A stretch of DNA of 64,000 nucleotides, from NCBI GenBank assembly GCA_034436045.1, contig DAOTVZ010000051.1, forward strand, positions 1 through 64,000, given 5' to 3'. Positions 26,426-35,946 of the stretch are shown piece by piece. Within the stretch, counting starts at the first letter, position 1, and each line of letters starts with the position of its first letter. The position numbers and the translations under genes were made by a program. The stretch comes from H111-94 sp034436045. Lineage in GTDB: Bacteria > Chloroflexota > Ktedonobacteria > Ktedonobacterales > Ktedonobacteraceae. Under the pieces are notes generated by a model. That model saw nothing but the letters and a program-made list of their open reading frames with translations. It made no database searches and was not told where the DNA came from.

Positions 26426-27976
26426 TCAGGCCCCATCTCGAATAACCGTTTTCAGCAAGTCTATGTTCAGGTGTTCTCTGAGGACGGTAGCTAAAGTATC
26501 GTAGGCGTGTTGACGATCAAATATTACAGGCTCATCGCAGAGTGGAGCGTTGGCATGACGGCTTTGCAAGGCTTGTAGGATAGCATGTCTGAAGTGGTCA
26601 TTTTCAAACAAGCCGTGCAGGTAACAGCCCGCGCGCCAGCCATCGGCGCTCTGCCAGCCGTCCGGTGAGCCTGACTCTAAGCGAAAAGCCGCATTACCCT
26701 GTTCTACCGCCGTTACGCTGCTTTCCCCTACGTGAATCTGATATGTGCGCAATACCTGTTCCTGTGAGAGATATGCAAAGAGACCGTGTTGGGCTTGTGG
26801 CAAGATGGTGACGTTACTCTGTCGCGTGGTTTTATTCGAGAGCGTGGGAAAAACAGTTTCAATGGGTAACAGATTCAGGCCGGGGATGACACTACCGGCC
26901 TCGGCCTCGACTCCGGCGGGATCGCTGAGCCGCTCGCCGAGCATCTGATAGCCGCCACAGATGCCCAGAATAGCACAGCCACGTTGGGCTTGCTGACGGA
27001 TGTAACTTGCCAGCCCCCGTCGCCAGAGCCATGCCAGATCAAAAAAGGTGTTTTTGGTGCCGGGGAGAATAATCAGGTCTGGTGATGCCGGGCATTCGGC
27101 CAGCGTGCCGACGATGGAGAGATGCACATTGGGTTCGGCAGCGAGAGCATCAAATTCGTCGTAATTGCTTAGATAGGGCAGGCGTAGCAAGACGATCTCT
27201 AATGCTGCCTGCTTTTGCTGCTGTTGAGTCAGGTAGGCACTGCCTTCGTCAAGCGCCATGCCATCTTCTTCGGCTAGATACAGGTTAGATAAGAAAGGAA
27301 CTGTACCCAGGACGGGTAGAGCAGCGCGTTCCGCCAGCATGCGCTCGCCCTCGTGCCAGAGCGCGATGTCGCCGCGAAATTTGTTGACAATCAACCCTTT
27401 GACACGCGCGCGCTCCTGCGGACGCAGCAGCATCAGCGTGCCCAATAAAGCAGCGAAGATGCCGCCCCTATCGATGTCACCGACCAGTAAAACTGGCGCT
27501 TCGGCTAACTCGGCGACGCGCATGTTGACCAGATCATAGTGTCGCAGGTTGATCTCGACCGGGCTGCCCGCACCTTCAATGACAATCAGGTCATAGTTGG
27601 CGCGAAGCGTCTGCAAGGCATGCTGTACAATCTCAGCGAAGCCTGTGCGCCGACGGTAATATTCGCGTGCCTCTAATGCCGCTAAGGGGCGTCCCATCAC
27701 GATCACCTGACTGCGCTGATCTCCTTGAGGTTTAAGAAGAATAGGATTCATCTCGACTGCTGGTTCGATGCCTGCCGCCTCAGCCTGTACCGCCTGCGCT
27801 CGGCTGATCTCCAGGCCGTCGCGCGTCACCGCCGCATTTAACGACATGTTTTGTGCTTTAAAAGGAGCAACGCGGTAGCCCTCTTGCGCGAAGAGTCGGC
27901 ATAGTCCTGTCACCAGTGTGCTTTTGCCTACGCTTGAGGATGTGCCCTGAATCATCACGGTTTTTGCCAGTTTCAT
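26426..27976 (-). CDS. cbiP: cobyric acid synthase
   Basis: 516 residues, the normal length. The N-terminal half is an ATPase domain with the P-loop IQGTSSSVGKSTLVTGL and the family motif FKAQNMSLNAAVT. The C-terminal half is a class I glutamine amidotransferase-like domain with the nucleophile Cys in CAILGICGGYQMLG and the catalytic His in GCYLHGLFEN. The enzyme amidates four carboxylates of adenosyl-cobyrinic acid a,c-diamide using glutamine and ATP. Its ATG overlaps the stop of the aminotransferase-like gene by 4 nt (ATGA), so translation is coupled within the cobalamin operon. Confidence 0.97.
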   Translation of the reverse strand: MKLAKTVMIQGTSSSVGKSTLVTGLCRLFAQEGYRVAPFKAQNMSLNAAVTRDGLEISRAQAVQAEAAGIEPAVEMNPILLKPQGDQRSQVIVMGRPLAALEAREYYRRRTGFAEIVQHALQTLRANYDLIVIEGAGSPVEINLRHYDLVNMRVAELAEAPVLLVGDIDRGGIFAALLGTLMLLRPQERARVKGLIVNKFRGDIALWHEGERMLAERAALPVLGTVPFLSNLYLAEEDGMALDEGSAYLTQQQQKQAALEIVLLRLPYLSNYDEFDALAAEPNVHLSIVGTLAECPASPDLIILPGTKNTFFDLAWLWRRGLASYIRQQAQRGCAILGICGGYQMLGERLSDPAGVEAEAGSVIPGLNLLPIETVFPTLSNKTTRQSNVTILPQAQHGLFAYLSQEQVLRTYQIHVGESSVTAVEQGNAAFRLESGSPDGWQSADGWRAGCYLHGLFENDHFRHAILQALQSRHANAPLCDEPVIFDRQHAYDTLATVLREHLNIDLLKTVIRDGA

Positions 27977-29061
27977 AATAGCTCCTGTAATGCTTGTAGC
28001 AGACGCAGCCAGTCCCGACGCGGGCGTGTCGCCACACGGATAATCTCCGGCAAACCAAAAGAGGTGCAGTCACGTACCAGCAAACGGCGTTGCAGCAGTT
28101 GCGAACGGACAGTTGTGGCATCTTCAACGTGCAGCAAAAAGAAATGGGTCTGTGATGGCAATGCCGGTATACCGCTGGCCTGTAAAGCCTGATAAAATGC
28201 CAGTCGTTCTTCTTTCAGCGCGTGCAGCGTATGTTCTAAATGAGCCTGATCGGCAACGGCAGCGCAGCCTGCCGCCTGTGCAAAACTATTTACGTTCCAT
28301 GAGGGCAATTGTCGCCGTACATGCGCTATATGTTCCGGCGCGGCCACAAGGTAGCCCAGGCGCACACCGGCCAGCGCGTAAGCTTTGGTTAATGAGCGCA
28401 AGACTAGCAGGGGGGCGTTGTCACGTAAGAGTGTGATAGCGGAAGGAAAGGCACGCAATGGTGTCAGAAAGTGCCAGTATGCTTCATCCACGACCAGCAA
28501 TGTACCGCTCTCTTGGCAAGCATCAAGCAGATGGTGTAAATCTGGCAAGGGAAGCCAGGAGCCGGTGGGATTATTGGGGTTGCAGAGCCAGAGGAGCGCC
28601 GGACGTTCGTCTAGCAGCCAGCGCATGACGTTGTCCACATCGAACGCGAAGACATTAGCGAGGGTAGCGCGCAAGCCGATAACCTGCGCACCTGTGGCCT
28701 GTGCGGCATAGCGATATTCACCGAAGGTCGGCTCCAGTACGGCGGTTTTCTGTTGCGGCGATAGATATGCGCGAGCAATGGCCCAGATCAATTCCGCCGT
28801 ACCGTTGCCACACAGCAGCATTTCTTCTGTGATGTGCTGCTCTTGTATTTCATGCTGTAGCAATGTTTGTCGCAGTTGCAGGCACTCGCGGTCGGGATAG
28901 CGTTCAACCGGTATGCGCGCTAATGCCTGTGCCACCAGTGGTGAGGGGCCGTAGGGGTTGATGTTGACGCTAAAGTCACAAACCTCTTCAGGCGAGAAAC
29001 CGAGGTGGGCCAGTTCGGCGAAGTCCAGTGCGCCATGTACAAGTGGTCGTTCGTGCTGCAT
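27973..29061 (-). CDS. cobD: threonine-phosphate decarboxylase-like PLP enzyme
   Basis: 362 residues from ATG 29061, just after the cbiB stop and preceded by GGAGCAGGT. An ATG at 29088 is in frame but would overlap cbiB. The fold is PLP type I aminotransferase: NINPYGPSP, then WLCNPNNPTG, VVDEAYWHF and the Schiff-base Lys in LRSLTKAYALAGVRLGY. In this operon the product is probably L-threonine-O-3-phosphate decarboxylase, which makes (R)-1-amino-2-propanol phosphate for the nucleotide loop. Histidinol-phosphate aminotransferase is the alternative, since the two families are close, but the neighbours cbiB and cbiP favour the cobalamin role. Confidence 0.88.
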   Translation of the reverse strand: MQHERPLVHGALDFAELAHLGFSPEEVCDFSVNINPYGPSPLVAQALARIPVERYPDRECLQLRQTLLQHEIQEQHITEEMLLCGNGTAELIWAIARAYLSPQQKTAVLEPTFGEYRYAAQATGAQVIGLRATLANVFAFDVDNVMRWLLDERPALLWLCNPNNPTGSWLPLPDLHHLLDACQESGTLLVVDEAYWHFLTPLRAFPSAITLLRDNAPLLVLRSLTKAYALAGVRLGYLVAAPEHIAHVRRQLPSWNVNSFAQAAGCAAVADQAHLEHTLHALKEERLAFYQALQASGIPALPSQTHFFLLHVEDATTVRSQLLQRRLLVRDCTSFGLPEIIRVATRPRRDWLRLLQALQELL

Positions 29062-29063
29062 CG

Positions 29064-30047
29064 TTACCTGCTCCGTCTGATGTGCCACAGCGTTTTTCCT
29101 ATAGCCGAAATACCAATAGCGCTCAAGCCAATGAATTGTACCATGCGCTCGGCCTGTTGGATATGTTGTGGCGTGAGCTGATAGATGGCATCACCCAATT
29201 GATAGTGTCCTATCTTCTCCAACTGCACGCCAAGCGCACCTGCGGCGGCAGCCATAGGATGACCGGCATTGGGACTCTCCGTCTGGCGTGCATCGCGTCG
29301 CCATATCTTCCATGCGTTAGGCTGATTGCCGCCATAGAGCGGGGCCAGCGCGATAATCAGCAGGGCAGTGAGCCGGGCCGGAACGAGATTAAGCAGGTCA
29401 TCCAGGCGCGCCGCCGCCTTGCCCAGGTATTCGTAGCGCCCATGATAGCCAATCATCGAATCGAACGTATTATACAGGCGATACAGGGCCGCACCCGGTA
29501 GACCGAAAAGTGTGTAGTAGAAAAGAGGCGCAACGATTGAGTCGCTCAAATTTTCTGCCAGCGACTCGACCGCTGCTGCTATCGCCAACTCTTCGGAAAG
29601 TTGCGCACGCTCCCGACTCACCAGACTTGCCAGCGCCTCGCGTGCGGCGGGAAGATCGTTGTATTCCAGCGCGAGGCGTACCGCTCGTCCTGCCTCAATT
29701 AGCATGTGCAACGCGAAAAATGGTTTCAGGCAAGCCCCCTTGATTACGGACGTACCGAGTACAGCATACCAGGAAAGTGTGTGCTGCGTCGAATGACGAC
29801 GAAGCTGGCCAGTCAGATACTGCACTACCAGCGTGGGCGCAAGCGCAAACGGAGAGGCCAGCAAAAGCATCGCCGCGCCGTAAACGAGTTGGGCATCAGG
29901 TGACTGTGGTGCGGCTCGTTCCAGGCGTTTAATCAGCCGACCATACCAGACCACAGGATGCCATGCGGCAGATGGCTCGCCCAGCCTGTCCAATCCGATA
30001 GCGATGAGGAGTGGCAATATTTGTTCGGCTATCACGAGAGATGCCAA
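29064..30047 (-). CDS. cbiB: adenosylcobinamide-phosphate synthase
   Basis: 327 residues with several membrane helices. The family start ILPLLIAIGLDRLGEPSAAW is followed by HPVVWYGRLI. Later landmarks are VSRERAQLSEELAIAAAVES and LAENLSDSIVAPLFYYTLFG, and YRLYNTFDSMIGYHGRYEYLG, all typical of CbiB/CobD. The enzyme joins adenosyl-cobyric acid to aminopropanol phosphate at the membrane. The cobD-like gene follows after 2 nt. It overlaps by 16 nt a small upstream ORF. The gene for nucleotide-loop assembly is not in the window. Confidence 0.96.
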   Translation of the reverse strand: MASLVIAEQILPLLIAIGLDRLGEPSAAWHPVVWYGRLIKRLERAAPQSPDAQLVYGAAMLLLASPFALAPTLVVQYLTGQLRRHSTQHTLSWYAVLGTSVIKGACLKPFFALHMLIEAGRAVRLALEYNDLPAAREALASLVSRERAQLSEELAIAAAVESLAENLSDSIVAPLFYYTLFGLPGAALYRLYNTFDSMIGYHGRYEYLGKAAARLDDLLNLVPARLTALLIIALAPLYGGNQPNAWKIWRRDARQTESPNAGHPMAAAAGALGVQLEKIGHYQLGDAIYQLTPQHIQQAERMVQFIGLSAIGISAIGKTLWHIRRSR

Positions 30048-30310
30048 TCCCCATTTGCTTTGACGGCATCAAGCCATGAGAAATTCTTTCCTGGAATATC
30101 AGAATGGTCAATGAGCAATTGCGCCAGAGCGTGGGCAACTTTTTCCAGCATGACGGCTCTTTCGAACTTATCATGCTTACGTTCCACTCTGAAATATTCA
30201 AACAGTCCTCTATAATAGACCGCAGTGATTGATACATCGCCTTCCGAAAAGATAACTTTTTCGAGTACATCCGGCGCTACCATAACGCATTTTCCTTCAA
30301 TAGTCACCAT
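30032..30310 (-). CDS. small protein of unknown function, start of the cobalamin operon
   Basis: 92 residues, beginning MVTIEGKCVMVAPDVLEKV and ending NGDWHLS. It has a soluble alpha/beta look, with no signal peptide or cysteine cluster. The ribosome-binding sequence (GGGGA) is weak and distant. The 16-nt overlap with cbiB and the protein-like composition make it more likely than the competing reading of 113 residues in another frame (29929-30270). No family recognised. Confidence 0.5.
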   Translation of the reverse strand: MVTIEGKCVMVAPDVLEKVIFSEGDVSITAVYYRGLFEYFRVERKHDKFERAVMLEKVAHALAQLLIDHSDIPGKNFSWLDAVKANGDWHLS

Positions 30311-30395
30311 TGCTTGCTGCTATTCCCCGCTCATTGTATCATAAAGCGAGTAGAATTACGGACATAATGGCCATTAAGGAAGGGAACAGAAAAGG

Positions 30396-31205
30396 ATGAA
30401 GACACGGATTGCAGCCGCGCAATTACAACCGGGTGCGCACGCCGACGAAAATCTGGCGAAGGCCGAGGCGGCCATACGCGAGGCGGCACGGCAGGGGGCC
30501 AGCATGGTGATCTTGCCAGAGGTCTACATGGTCTGGCTCGCGCCCGATGCCTTTCGCGCCAGTAACGCGCGTCGTGTTGCCCAGCCGCTCGATGGCCCCT
30601 TTGTGCAGGGTTTACGGCAGGTAGCGAAGCAGCAGAGGGTGTGGGTTATCTCCGGTATGCTGGAGACGGCGCAAACTGAGAGCGAGAAGGTGTATAACAC
30701 GACGGTGGTGATTAATGAGCGTGGCGAGCTACTCACAGCGTATCGTAAAACGCACCTCTTCGATGCCTTTGGCTACCGCGAATCTGATGTCTATGCCACA
30801 GGCAACCGACTTTTCACACCCCTGGAGACGCCCTTCGGACGCATGGGCCTCTTCGTTTGCTACGAGTTGCGCATTCCAGAGATTGCGCGTACCCAGGCGG
30901 CGCAGGGCGTAGACTTCTTTATCATGCCCTCAGCCTGGGTCAACGGCTCGCTGAAAGAGATGCACTGGCGGCATCTGATAATATCGCGCGCTATCGAGAA
31001 CACCGCCTATCTCTTCACCTGTGATCAGGTCGGTAATCAGTACATGGGCCGCTCGCTGATGGTAGACCCACTGGGCGTTGTGCTGGCCGAAGGCAGCGAA
31101 GAGGAATGCCTGCTGTACGGGGAGATGGATACAGAACGCCTTGTGCGGGCGCGCGAAAAACTGCCTTCGTTGCAGCACCGTCGCCCGGAGTTGTATAAGC
31201 TATGA
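30396..31205 (+). CDS. carbon-nitrogen hydrolase (nitrilase superfamily)
   Basis: 269 residues. The Glu-Lys-Cys catalytic triad is clear: Glu in MVILPEVYM, Lys in AYRKTHLFDAFGYRE and Cys in LFVCYELRIPEIAR. A further conserved Glu lies in RIPE. The sequence is of the omega-amidase/predicted amidohydrolase type, and ends with MVDPLGVVLAEG. It hydrolyses a small amide, or carbamoyl compound, in the cytoplasm. Its stop overlaps the possible ATGs of the following PEP-utilising gene, so the two are probably translated together. Specific substrate unknown. Confidence 0.93.
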   Translation: MKTRIAAAQLQPGAHADENLAKAEAAIREAARQGASMVILPEVYMVWLAPDAFRASNARRVAQPLDGPFVQGLRQVAKQQRVWVISGMLETAQTESEKVYNTTVVINERGELLTAYRKTHLFDAFGYRESDVYATGNRLFTPLETPFGRMGLFVCYELRIPEIARTQAAQGVDFFIMPSAWVNGSLKEMHWRHLIISRAIENTAYLFTCDQVGNQYMGRSLMVDPLGVVLAEGSEEECLLYGEMDTERLVRAREKLPSLQHRRPELYKL

Positions 31206-31222
31206 TGAAGCAGGGAACGCTC

Positions 31223-33961
31223 ATGAAGCTACAAAGACAGGTACCACAGCGCGGTGAGTCTGCCGGTACGACGGAGATCGTGCTGTCATTGACGACCATT
31301 GATCGCCATATGCTGGCGCTGGTGGGTGGCAAGGGAGCCAACCTGGGTGAGATGACAGGTGCGGGGCTGCCGGTGCCCCCTGGTTTCTGTATTACAACCG
31401 CTGCCTATGAGCAGGTGGCCTCGGAGACAGGTCTTACAGCTATACTGGATACTCATGCCGCAGAGGCCAGTACTCCTGAGCAGCTTACCGAACTGGCGCA
31501 GGCGGCACGTGCCTGTCTCCAGAACGCCATCATTCCAGAGCCGGTGGCGGCGTCTATTATCCATGCCTATCGCCTTTTGGGCGAAAATGCACCTATCCCT
31601 GTGGCTGTGCGTTCTTCCGCCACGACTGAGGACCTGTCCTTCGCCAGCTTCGCGGGCCAGCAGGATACCTACCTTAATGTCGTCGGAGCCGAGGCGCTAT
31701 TGGATGCGGTGCGGCGCTGCTGGGCCTCTTTGTGGACCGACCGCGCCGTCAGCTATCGGGCGAGCCTGGGCCTCGATCAGCGTCAGGTGCGGCTCGCTGT
31801 GGTGGTGCAGCGTATGGTCGAAGCTGAAGTGGCAGGCGTGCTGTTTACTGCCAATCCGGTAACGGGCAAGCGACGCCAGGCCGTTATCGACGCCAATCCG
31901 GGTTTGGGAGAAGCAGTTGTCTCCGGCGCAACCAACCCTGATCACTTCGTAGTCAATACCCTCAGCGGCGAAATCGTCGAACGGCGGCCTGGTGACAAGC
32001 ATGTTGTTATCAGAGGCAGCGCGGAAGGGGGGACTATCCGCATGGAAGGCGGCACAAAGCTCGACGAAGCCTGCCTCTCTGATGAGCAGATACGCGCCCT
32101 GGCGCAGTTGGGGGCGCGCGTTGAGGCGTATTATGGCGCGCCCCAGGATATTGAATGGGCCATTGACGCAGCAGGAAAGCTCTGGCTCACACAGTCCCGG
32201 CCAATCACGACGCTCTATCCGTTGCCCTTGAACGCGCCGAACAACGATGACGAGCTGCGCGTGTATTTCTCGCTCAACGTGTTTCAAGGCGTGTTTCAGC
32301 CGTTCACACCAATGGGCATAGCCGCCTTCCGGCTTTTTGGCTCTGCCATCGCCGGTTTGTTTGATCTGGCCCCCCGTGACCCTCTGAGCGGCCCTGGTAT
32401 TCTGGTCGAGGCTGGTTCTCGCCTTTTCCTCGATGTCACAGGCGCTCTGCGCACGAAGATCGGTCGCCGCCTGTTGATCGCAGCAGCAGGCTTTGCAGAG
32501 GCCCGCTCACGTGTTCTCTTCCAGCAGTTGACCACCGATGTGCGACTCTCCCTCAAGCCGACGCCGCGCTGGCGTATGATACGAGCTTTTGGAGCGTTTG
32601 GTGCAAAAACGCGAGCGCCGCTGTATATCATCCAGGCATTGCTCAAGCCTTCAATCGCTGTAGAGCGTATGCAGCACGCCAGAGCCGGGTTAGAGGCGCT
32701 GAGAGTAACGGCCTCGGAAAGCCGGATTGCCAATCCAACTGATCGTTTGCTGACTCTTGAGCAGCTTGTTCCGGCTCAGGTGAGGTCTCTCTTTCGCACC
32801 TTACCCCCCATACTTGTCAGCGGACTTGGCAGTTTGGGGCTGGCGAGCCGACTGCTGAAAGGTATCGCCTCTGCTGATGAATTGCAAATCGTGTTACGAG
32901 CGTTGCCCCATAATCCGACGACGGAGATGGACCTGGAACTGTGGGCACTCTCCCAGCGTGTGGCGGCTGATGCACAGGCAGCACGTCATGTCAGCGAAAC
33001 TCCGCCTGAAAAACTGGCACAGGAGTATCGCGCAGCGAGTTTGCCCCCGTCACTTCAAGAAGGATTGGCCGACTTCCTGTATCACTATGGGCATCGTGGC
33101 GTGGCCGAGATTGATCTGGGCCTCCCACGTTGGAGCGAGAACCCGACGCACATCCTGGGTGTGCTGGCGAATTACCTGCAAGTGCAAGACGAGGTGCTGA
33201 CCCCGGATGCCCAATTCCGGCGCGGTGCGCAAGAGGCCGAGGCGATGGTGGCCGAACTGACGCGGCGCGCAATGCGCAAAGGCCGATTACGCGGCCTGCT
33301 GGTGGCTTTCTTCTTGAAACGAGAGCGCGCGCTGGCCGGTTTACGCGAGATGCCTAAATTCTGCCTGATCTTGCTGCTGGCCTATATGCGCGAGGTGCTG
33401 CAATCCATCGGAAAGGAATTAGGCGAAGCTGGACGCCTGGAGAGCAGTGAAGATATTTTCTTTCTTACCTTGCAAGAGGCACACAAGGCTCTGGCAGGAG
33501 AGGATATGCGCGATCTCGTGCGTGAACGGCGAGCAATTTATGAACGCGAACTGCAACGTCGCCATGTGCCACGTGTACTGCTCTCTGATGGCACCGAGCC
33601 AACTCCGGCGGCGACGGATAGTGCAGGGTCTCAACGTATGCTACGAGGAACACCCGCCTCGCCAGGGTGCATTACAGGACGGGCACGGGTTATCCTGAAC
33701 CCGACAGGGGCCTATCTGGAGCCGGGTGAGATTCTGGTTGCTCCCTCGACTGACCCCGGCTGGACGCCGCTTTTTCTAACTGCTGGTGGCCTGGTGATGG
33801 AAATGGGGGGGGCCATCTCTCACGGTGCCGTTGTGGCGCGCGAGTACGGTATTCCAGCGGTCGTGGGCGTACCAGGAGCCACCGAGCGTATTACCACTGG
33901 TCAGCGTATTACCGTCGATGGCGCTGCCGGAACGGTGATGATCGAGGAGACGGCATCATAA
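31223..33961 (+). CDS. PEP-utilising phosphotransferase: PEP synthase/rifampicin phosphotransferase type
   Basis: About 912 residues from ATG 31223, which has AGGGA about 7 nt before; ATGs at 31202/31205 overlap the nitrilase stop. The N-terminal ATP-binding domain shows LVGGKGANLGEMTGAGLPVP, VRSSATTEDLSFASFAGQQD and VDANPGLGE-like motifs, ending EWAIDAAGKLWLTQSRPITT. A large central domain follows (LNVFQGVFQPFTPMG). The C-terminal swivelling domain has the phospho-His in MGGAISHGAVVAREYGIPAV. This order matches rifampicin phosphotransferases better than classical PpsA, which is shorter in the centre and has a C-terminal PEP barrel. The natural substrate may be another molecule, so no resistance is claimed. 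Confidence 0.85.
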   Translation: MKLQRQVPQRGESAGTTEIVLSLTTIDRHMLALVGGKGANLGEMTGAGLPVPPGFCITTAAYEQVASETGLTAILDTHAAEASTPEQLTELAQAARACLQNAIIPEPVAASIIHAYRLLGENAPIPVAVRSSATTEDLSFASFAGQQDTYLNVVGAEALLDAVRRCWASLWTDRAVSYRASLGLDQRQVRLAVVVQRMVEAEVAGVLFTANPVTGKRRQAVIDANPGLGEAVVSGATNPDHFVVNTLSGEIVERRPGDKHVVIRGSAEGGTIRMEGGTKLDEACLSDEQIRALAQLGARVEAYYGAPQDIEWAIDAAGKLWLTQSRPITTLYPLPLNAPNNDDELRVYFSLNVFQGVFQPFTPMGIAAFRLFGSAIAGLFDLAPRDPLSGPGILVEAGSRLFLDVTGALRTKIGRRLLIAAAGFAEARSRVLFQQLTTDVRLSLKPTPRWRMIRAFGAFGAKTRAPLYIIQALLKPSIAVERMQHARAGLEALRVTASESRIANPTDRLLTLEQLVPAQVRSLFRTLPPILVSGLGSLGLASRLLKGIASADELQIVLRALPHNPTTEMDLELWALSQRVAADAQAARHVSETPPEKLAQEYRAASLPPSLQEGLADFLYHYGHRGVAEIDLGLPRWSENPTHILGVLANYLQVQDEVLTPDAQFRRGAQEAEAMVAELTRRAMRKGRLRGLLVAFFLKRERALAGLREMPKFCLILLLAYMREVLQSIGKELGEAGRLESSEDIFFLTLQEAHKALAGEDMRDLVRERRAIYERELQRRHVPRVLLSDGTEPTPAATDSAGSQRMLRGTPASPGCITGRARVILNPTGAYLEPGEILVAPSTDPGWTPLFLTAGGLVMEMGGAISHGAVVAREYGIPAVVGVPGATERITTGQRITVDGAAGTVMIEETAS

Positions 33962-34228
33962 TCTTCAACCTTGCAGATGGCTCTTAGGAGCAGAGCAGCG
34001 TTTTTTTGTCTCCACTCAGCCGAGGGCAGGTATGCACAGGTCTGGGCGTTGTAGCTTGACAAAGCTCATCTTCCTGAGTATAGTTGCTTTGATGAGTGGT
34101 TGCCTGGTATCGTTTAGCGCGTTGTTTGTCTATAAATGAGTGCAGATGTGATAAGTGGCGATACCAGTCTATAAACCTCTCTTATTTTATTAATGTTTCT
34201 AACTATCTATGGTGAAGGTATTCTATTT

Positions 34229-34702
34229 ATGGCTAGCGTCCTATTTGAGCAGGATATCTTTATTGCAGCGCCTTATGGTGTGGTTCAGAAATATCTTGCT
34301 AAACTGATGACAGATGTTGTAAGCATGCACCCTTTTGTGGTCTGGACCCGGCATGTGCAGACCACGCAAGCACCGGATGGTGCGAGGATTGATCACTATC
34401 TTGTACGTGACCGTATGAAGTTAGGCCCGTTCACGCTCGCCTTTACTTATAAAGTTGATATGTGTGTGACTGCCACGGGAAAGCTTGTCTCCAATGCCTA
34501 TCAGTCCCCTGGTATCCATCTCTATAATCAGACCTGGTGTGAACCTGAGGTTGCGGGTACACGTGTCAAAGAATCCATTGAGATCACAGCGCCGCGCTGG
34601 CTTCTGAAGACGACCTACAACGGTGCCGTGAAAGCGCATAAAGAAATGTTTGTCAAACTAAAGGAAAGGATCGAGCGTGAGCAAGCGATACCACCGTACT
34701 AG
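34229..34702 (+). CDS. SRPBCC (START-like) superfamily protein
   Basis: 157 residues from ATG 34229, preceded by GGTGAAGG; an ATG at 34193 lacks any ribosome site. The start EQDIFIAAPYGVVQKYLAKL and the following beta-strand pattern fit polyketide-cyclase/lipid-transport-like SRPBCC proteins that bind a hydrophobic ligand in a helix-grip pocket. A later strand reads GTRVKESIEITAPRWLL. No catalytic residues are evident. It is followed 36 nt later by a membrane protein gene, possibly cotranscribed. Confidence 0.65.
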   Translation: MASVLFEQDIFIAAPYGVVQKYLAKLMTDVVSMHPFVVWTRHVQTTQAPDGARIDHYLVRDRMKLGPFTLAFTYKVDMCVTATGKLVSNAYQSPGIHLYNQTWCEPEVAGTRVKESIEITAPRWLLKTTYNGAVKAHKEMFVKLKERIEREQAIPPY

Positions 34703-34738
34703 AACCATCTATTAGCCCGCTGAAGAAAGTGAGACGAT

Positions 34739-35863
34739 ATGCAGACATCAGCACCACGCGATACCGCTTCATCGACTACAAAACAGAGTGTTGTACCGAC
34801 GAACAACTGGTGGCTTCGTATGACAAGCGCCTGGGATAAACCGCAGGAAACTGTGGAGCAGCGGGAAGTTGTACGGCGCAGTCGGCTCCTGTCGTGGATT
34901 TTGTTAGGATTGTTTGCCGCGCTGCTCCTGTTTGTCCCGGCCACGTTTAGCAGTCCCCCCTCTGTGGTTTCAGAGGTTATTGCGTTGATTGGTTTGTGTA
35001 TTGTTGCCTTGTTCAACCGACGTGGCTGGGTAACGCTGGCCGGTATCTTGCTGGTAATTTTAACTATTGGTGCCACCCTGGGTGTCGTGGTAGGTTCGCC
35101 TGATGGTAAGATTCACCTGGTTGATTTACCGGCCTATGATTTTTTGAGTGTTACAGTTGTATTAGGAGCCTCGATACTGCCGCGTATCTCGGCCTTTGTC
35201 ATCGCTGGACTAGACATTGTACTGATTTATAGCGACATGATGCTGCAAAGTAAGGCACAGGATTTGCAGTTAGCCATTCACCAGTACAGCCTGCCGGTCA
35301 TTTTGGGTCGGCCTGCCGCCATTCTGGTGATTATTGCGGTTATTGCTTACTTGTGGGTCAGAGGTATGGATCAGGCGGTGCAACGCGCTGATCGAGCAGA
35401 AGAGCTGCGTTCTCTCGAACAGTATTTTAATCAAATCGAGGCTGAACGTACAGCCCAGGTCGAGGAATTTGTTCAAGAGATCATTCGTGCGATCAGTGCC
35501 CTGGCGAACGGACAGGAGGGGTTGCTGCTGTTACCGACGGGTCATCCCTGGCAACAGCAGGCAGTATTTATCAATACGCAACTCAGGCAATTCTACAAGC
35601 TTAAACAGGCGAATCGTGGAGATAACGATCAGCTTGTTTTTGCAATGGAAACACTCTTACGAGTATTGCAACGTTTTAGAGACAGGCAATCTCTTCTCAG
35701 TGCGCTTGAGCCGCGTCAGTTTACTACGCAGGTGCCGCTTGTAGATGAAATTGCTCGCCATATCTATCTTCTGCTCCAGGAGCGATCAGGCCCTTCGCAA
35801 AACTCTTTCCTGGGAAGAACTCGTCCTTCCCTGCGCCGATTTGACGTATCTGATAAAGAATAA
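34739..35863 (+). CDS. membrane protein with cytoplasmic helical domain, function unknown
   Basis: 374 residues. After a soluble N-terminus of about 45 residues there are five to six membrane helices (about 55-215), for example LSWILLGLFAALLLFVPATF and VIALIGLCIVALFNRR, ending with AAILVIIAVIAYLWVRGM. An amphipathic coiled coil then begins AVQRADRAEELRSLEQYF and leads to a helical cytoplasmic region without recognised motifs. The architecture resembles the sensor part of membrane-bound signalling proteins lacking an output kinase domain. There is no HisKA, GGDEF or cyclase motif. Confidence 0.6.
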   Translation: MQTSAPRDTASSTTKQSVVPTNNWWLRMTSAWDKPQETVEQREVVRRSRLLSWILLGLFAALLLFVPATFSSPPSVVSEVIALIGLCIVALFNRRGWVTLAGILLVILTIGATLGVVVGSPDGKIHLVDLPAYDFLSVTVVLGASILPRISAFVIAGLDIVLIYSDMMLQSKAQDLQLAIHQYSLPVILGRPAAILVIIAVIAYLWVRGMDQAVQRADRAEELRSLEQYFNQIEAERTAQVEEFVQEIIRAISALANGQEGLLLLPTGHPWQQQAVFINTQLRQFYKLKQANRGDNDQLVFAMETLLRVLQRFRDRQSLLSALEPRQFTTQVPLVDEIARHIYLLLQERSGPSQNSFLGRTRPSLRRFDVSDKE

Positions 35864-35946
35864 TCAGGCAGAGCAACTTTCATAACGCGCTACAGGAACC
35901 GCTTGTGCCTGCTGATCCGTTCATTCTCGCTCAATTGTTGCTGATG

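Noticed and set aside
30311..30395. Cobalamin riboswitch ahead of the cobalamin operon
   Set aside because: The gap is only 85 bp and no B12-box-like sequence was seen.
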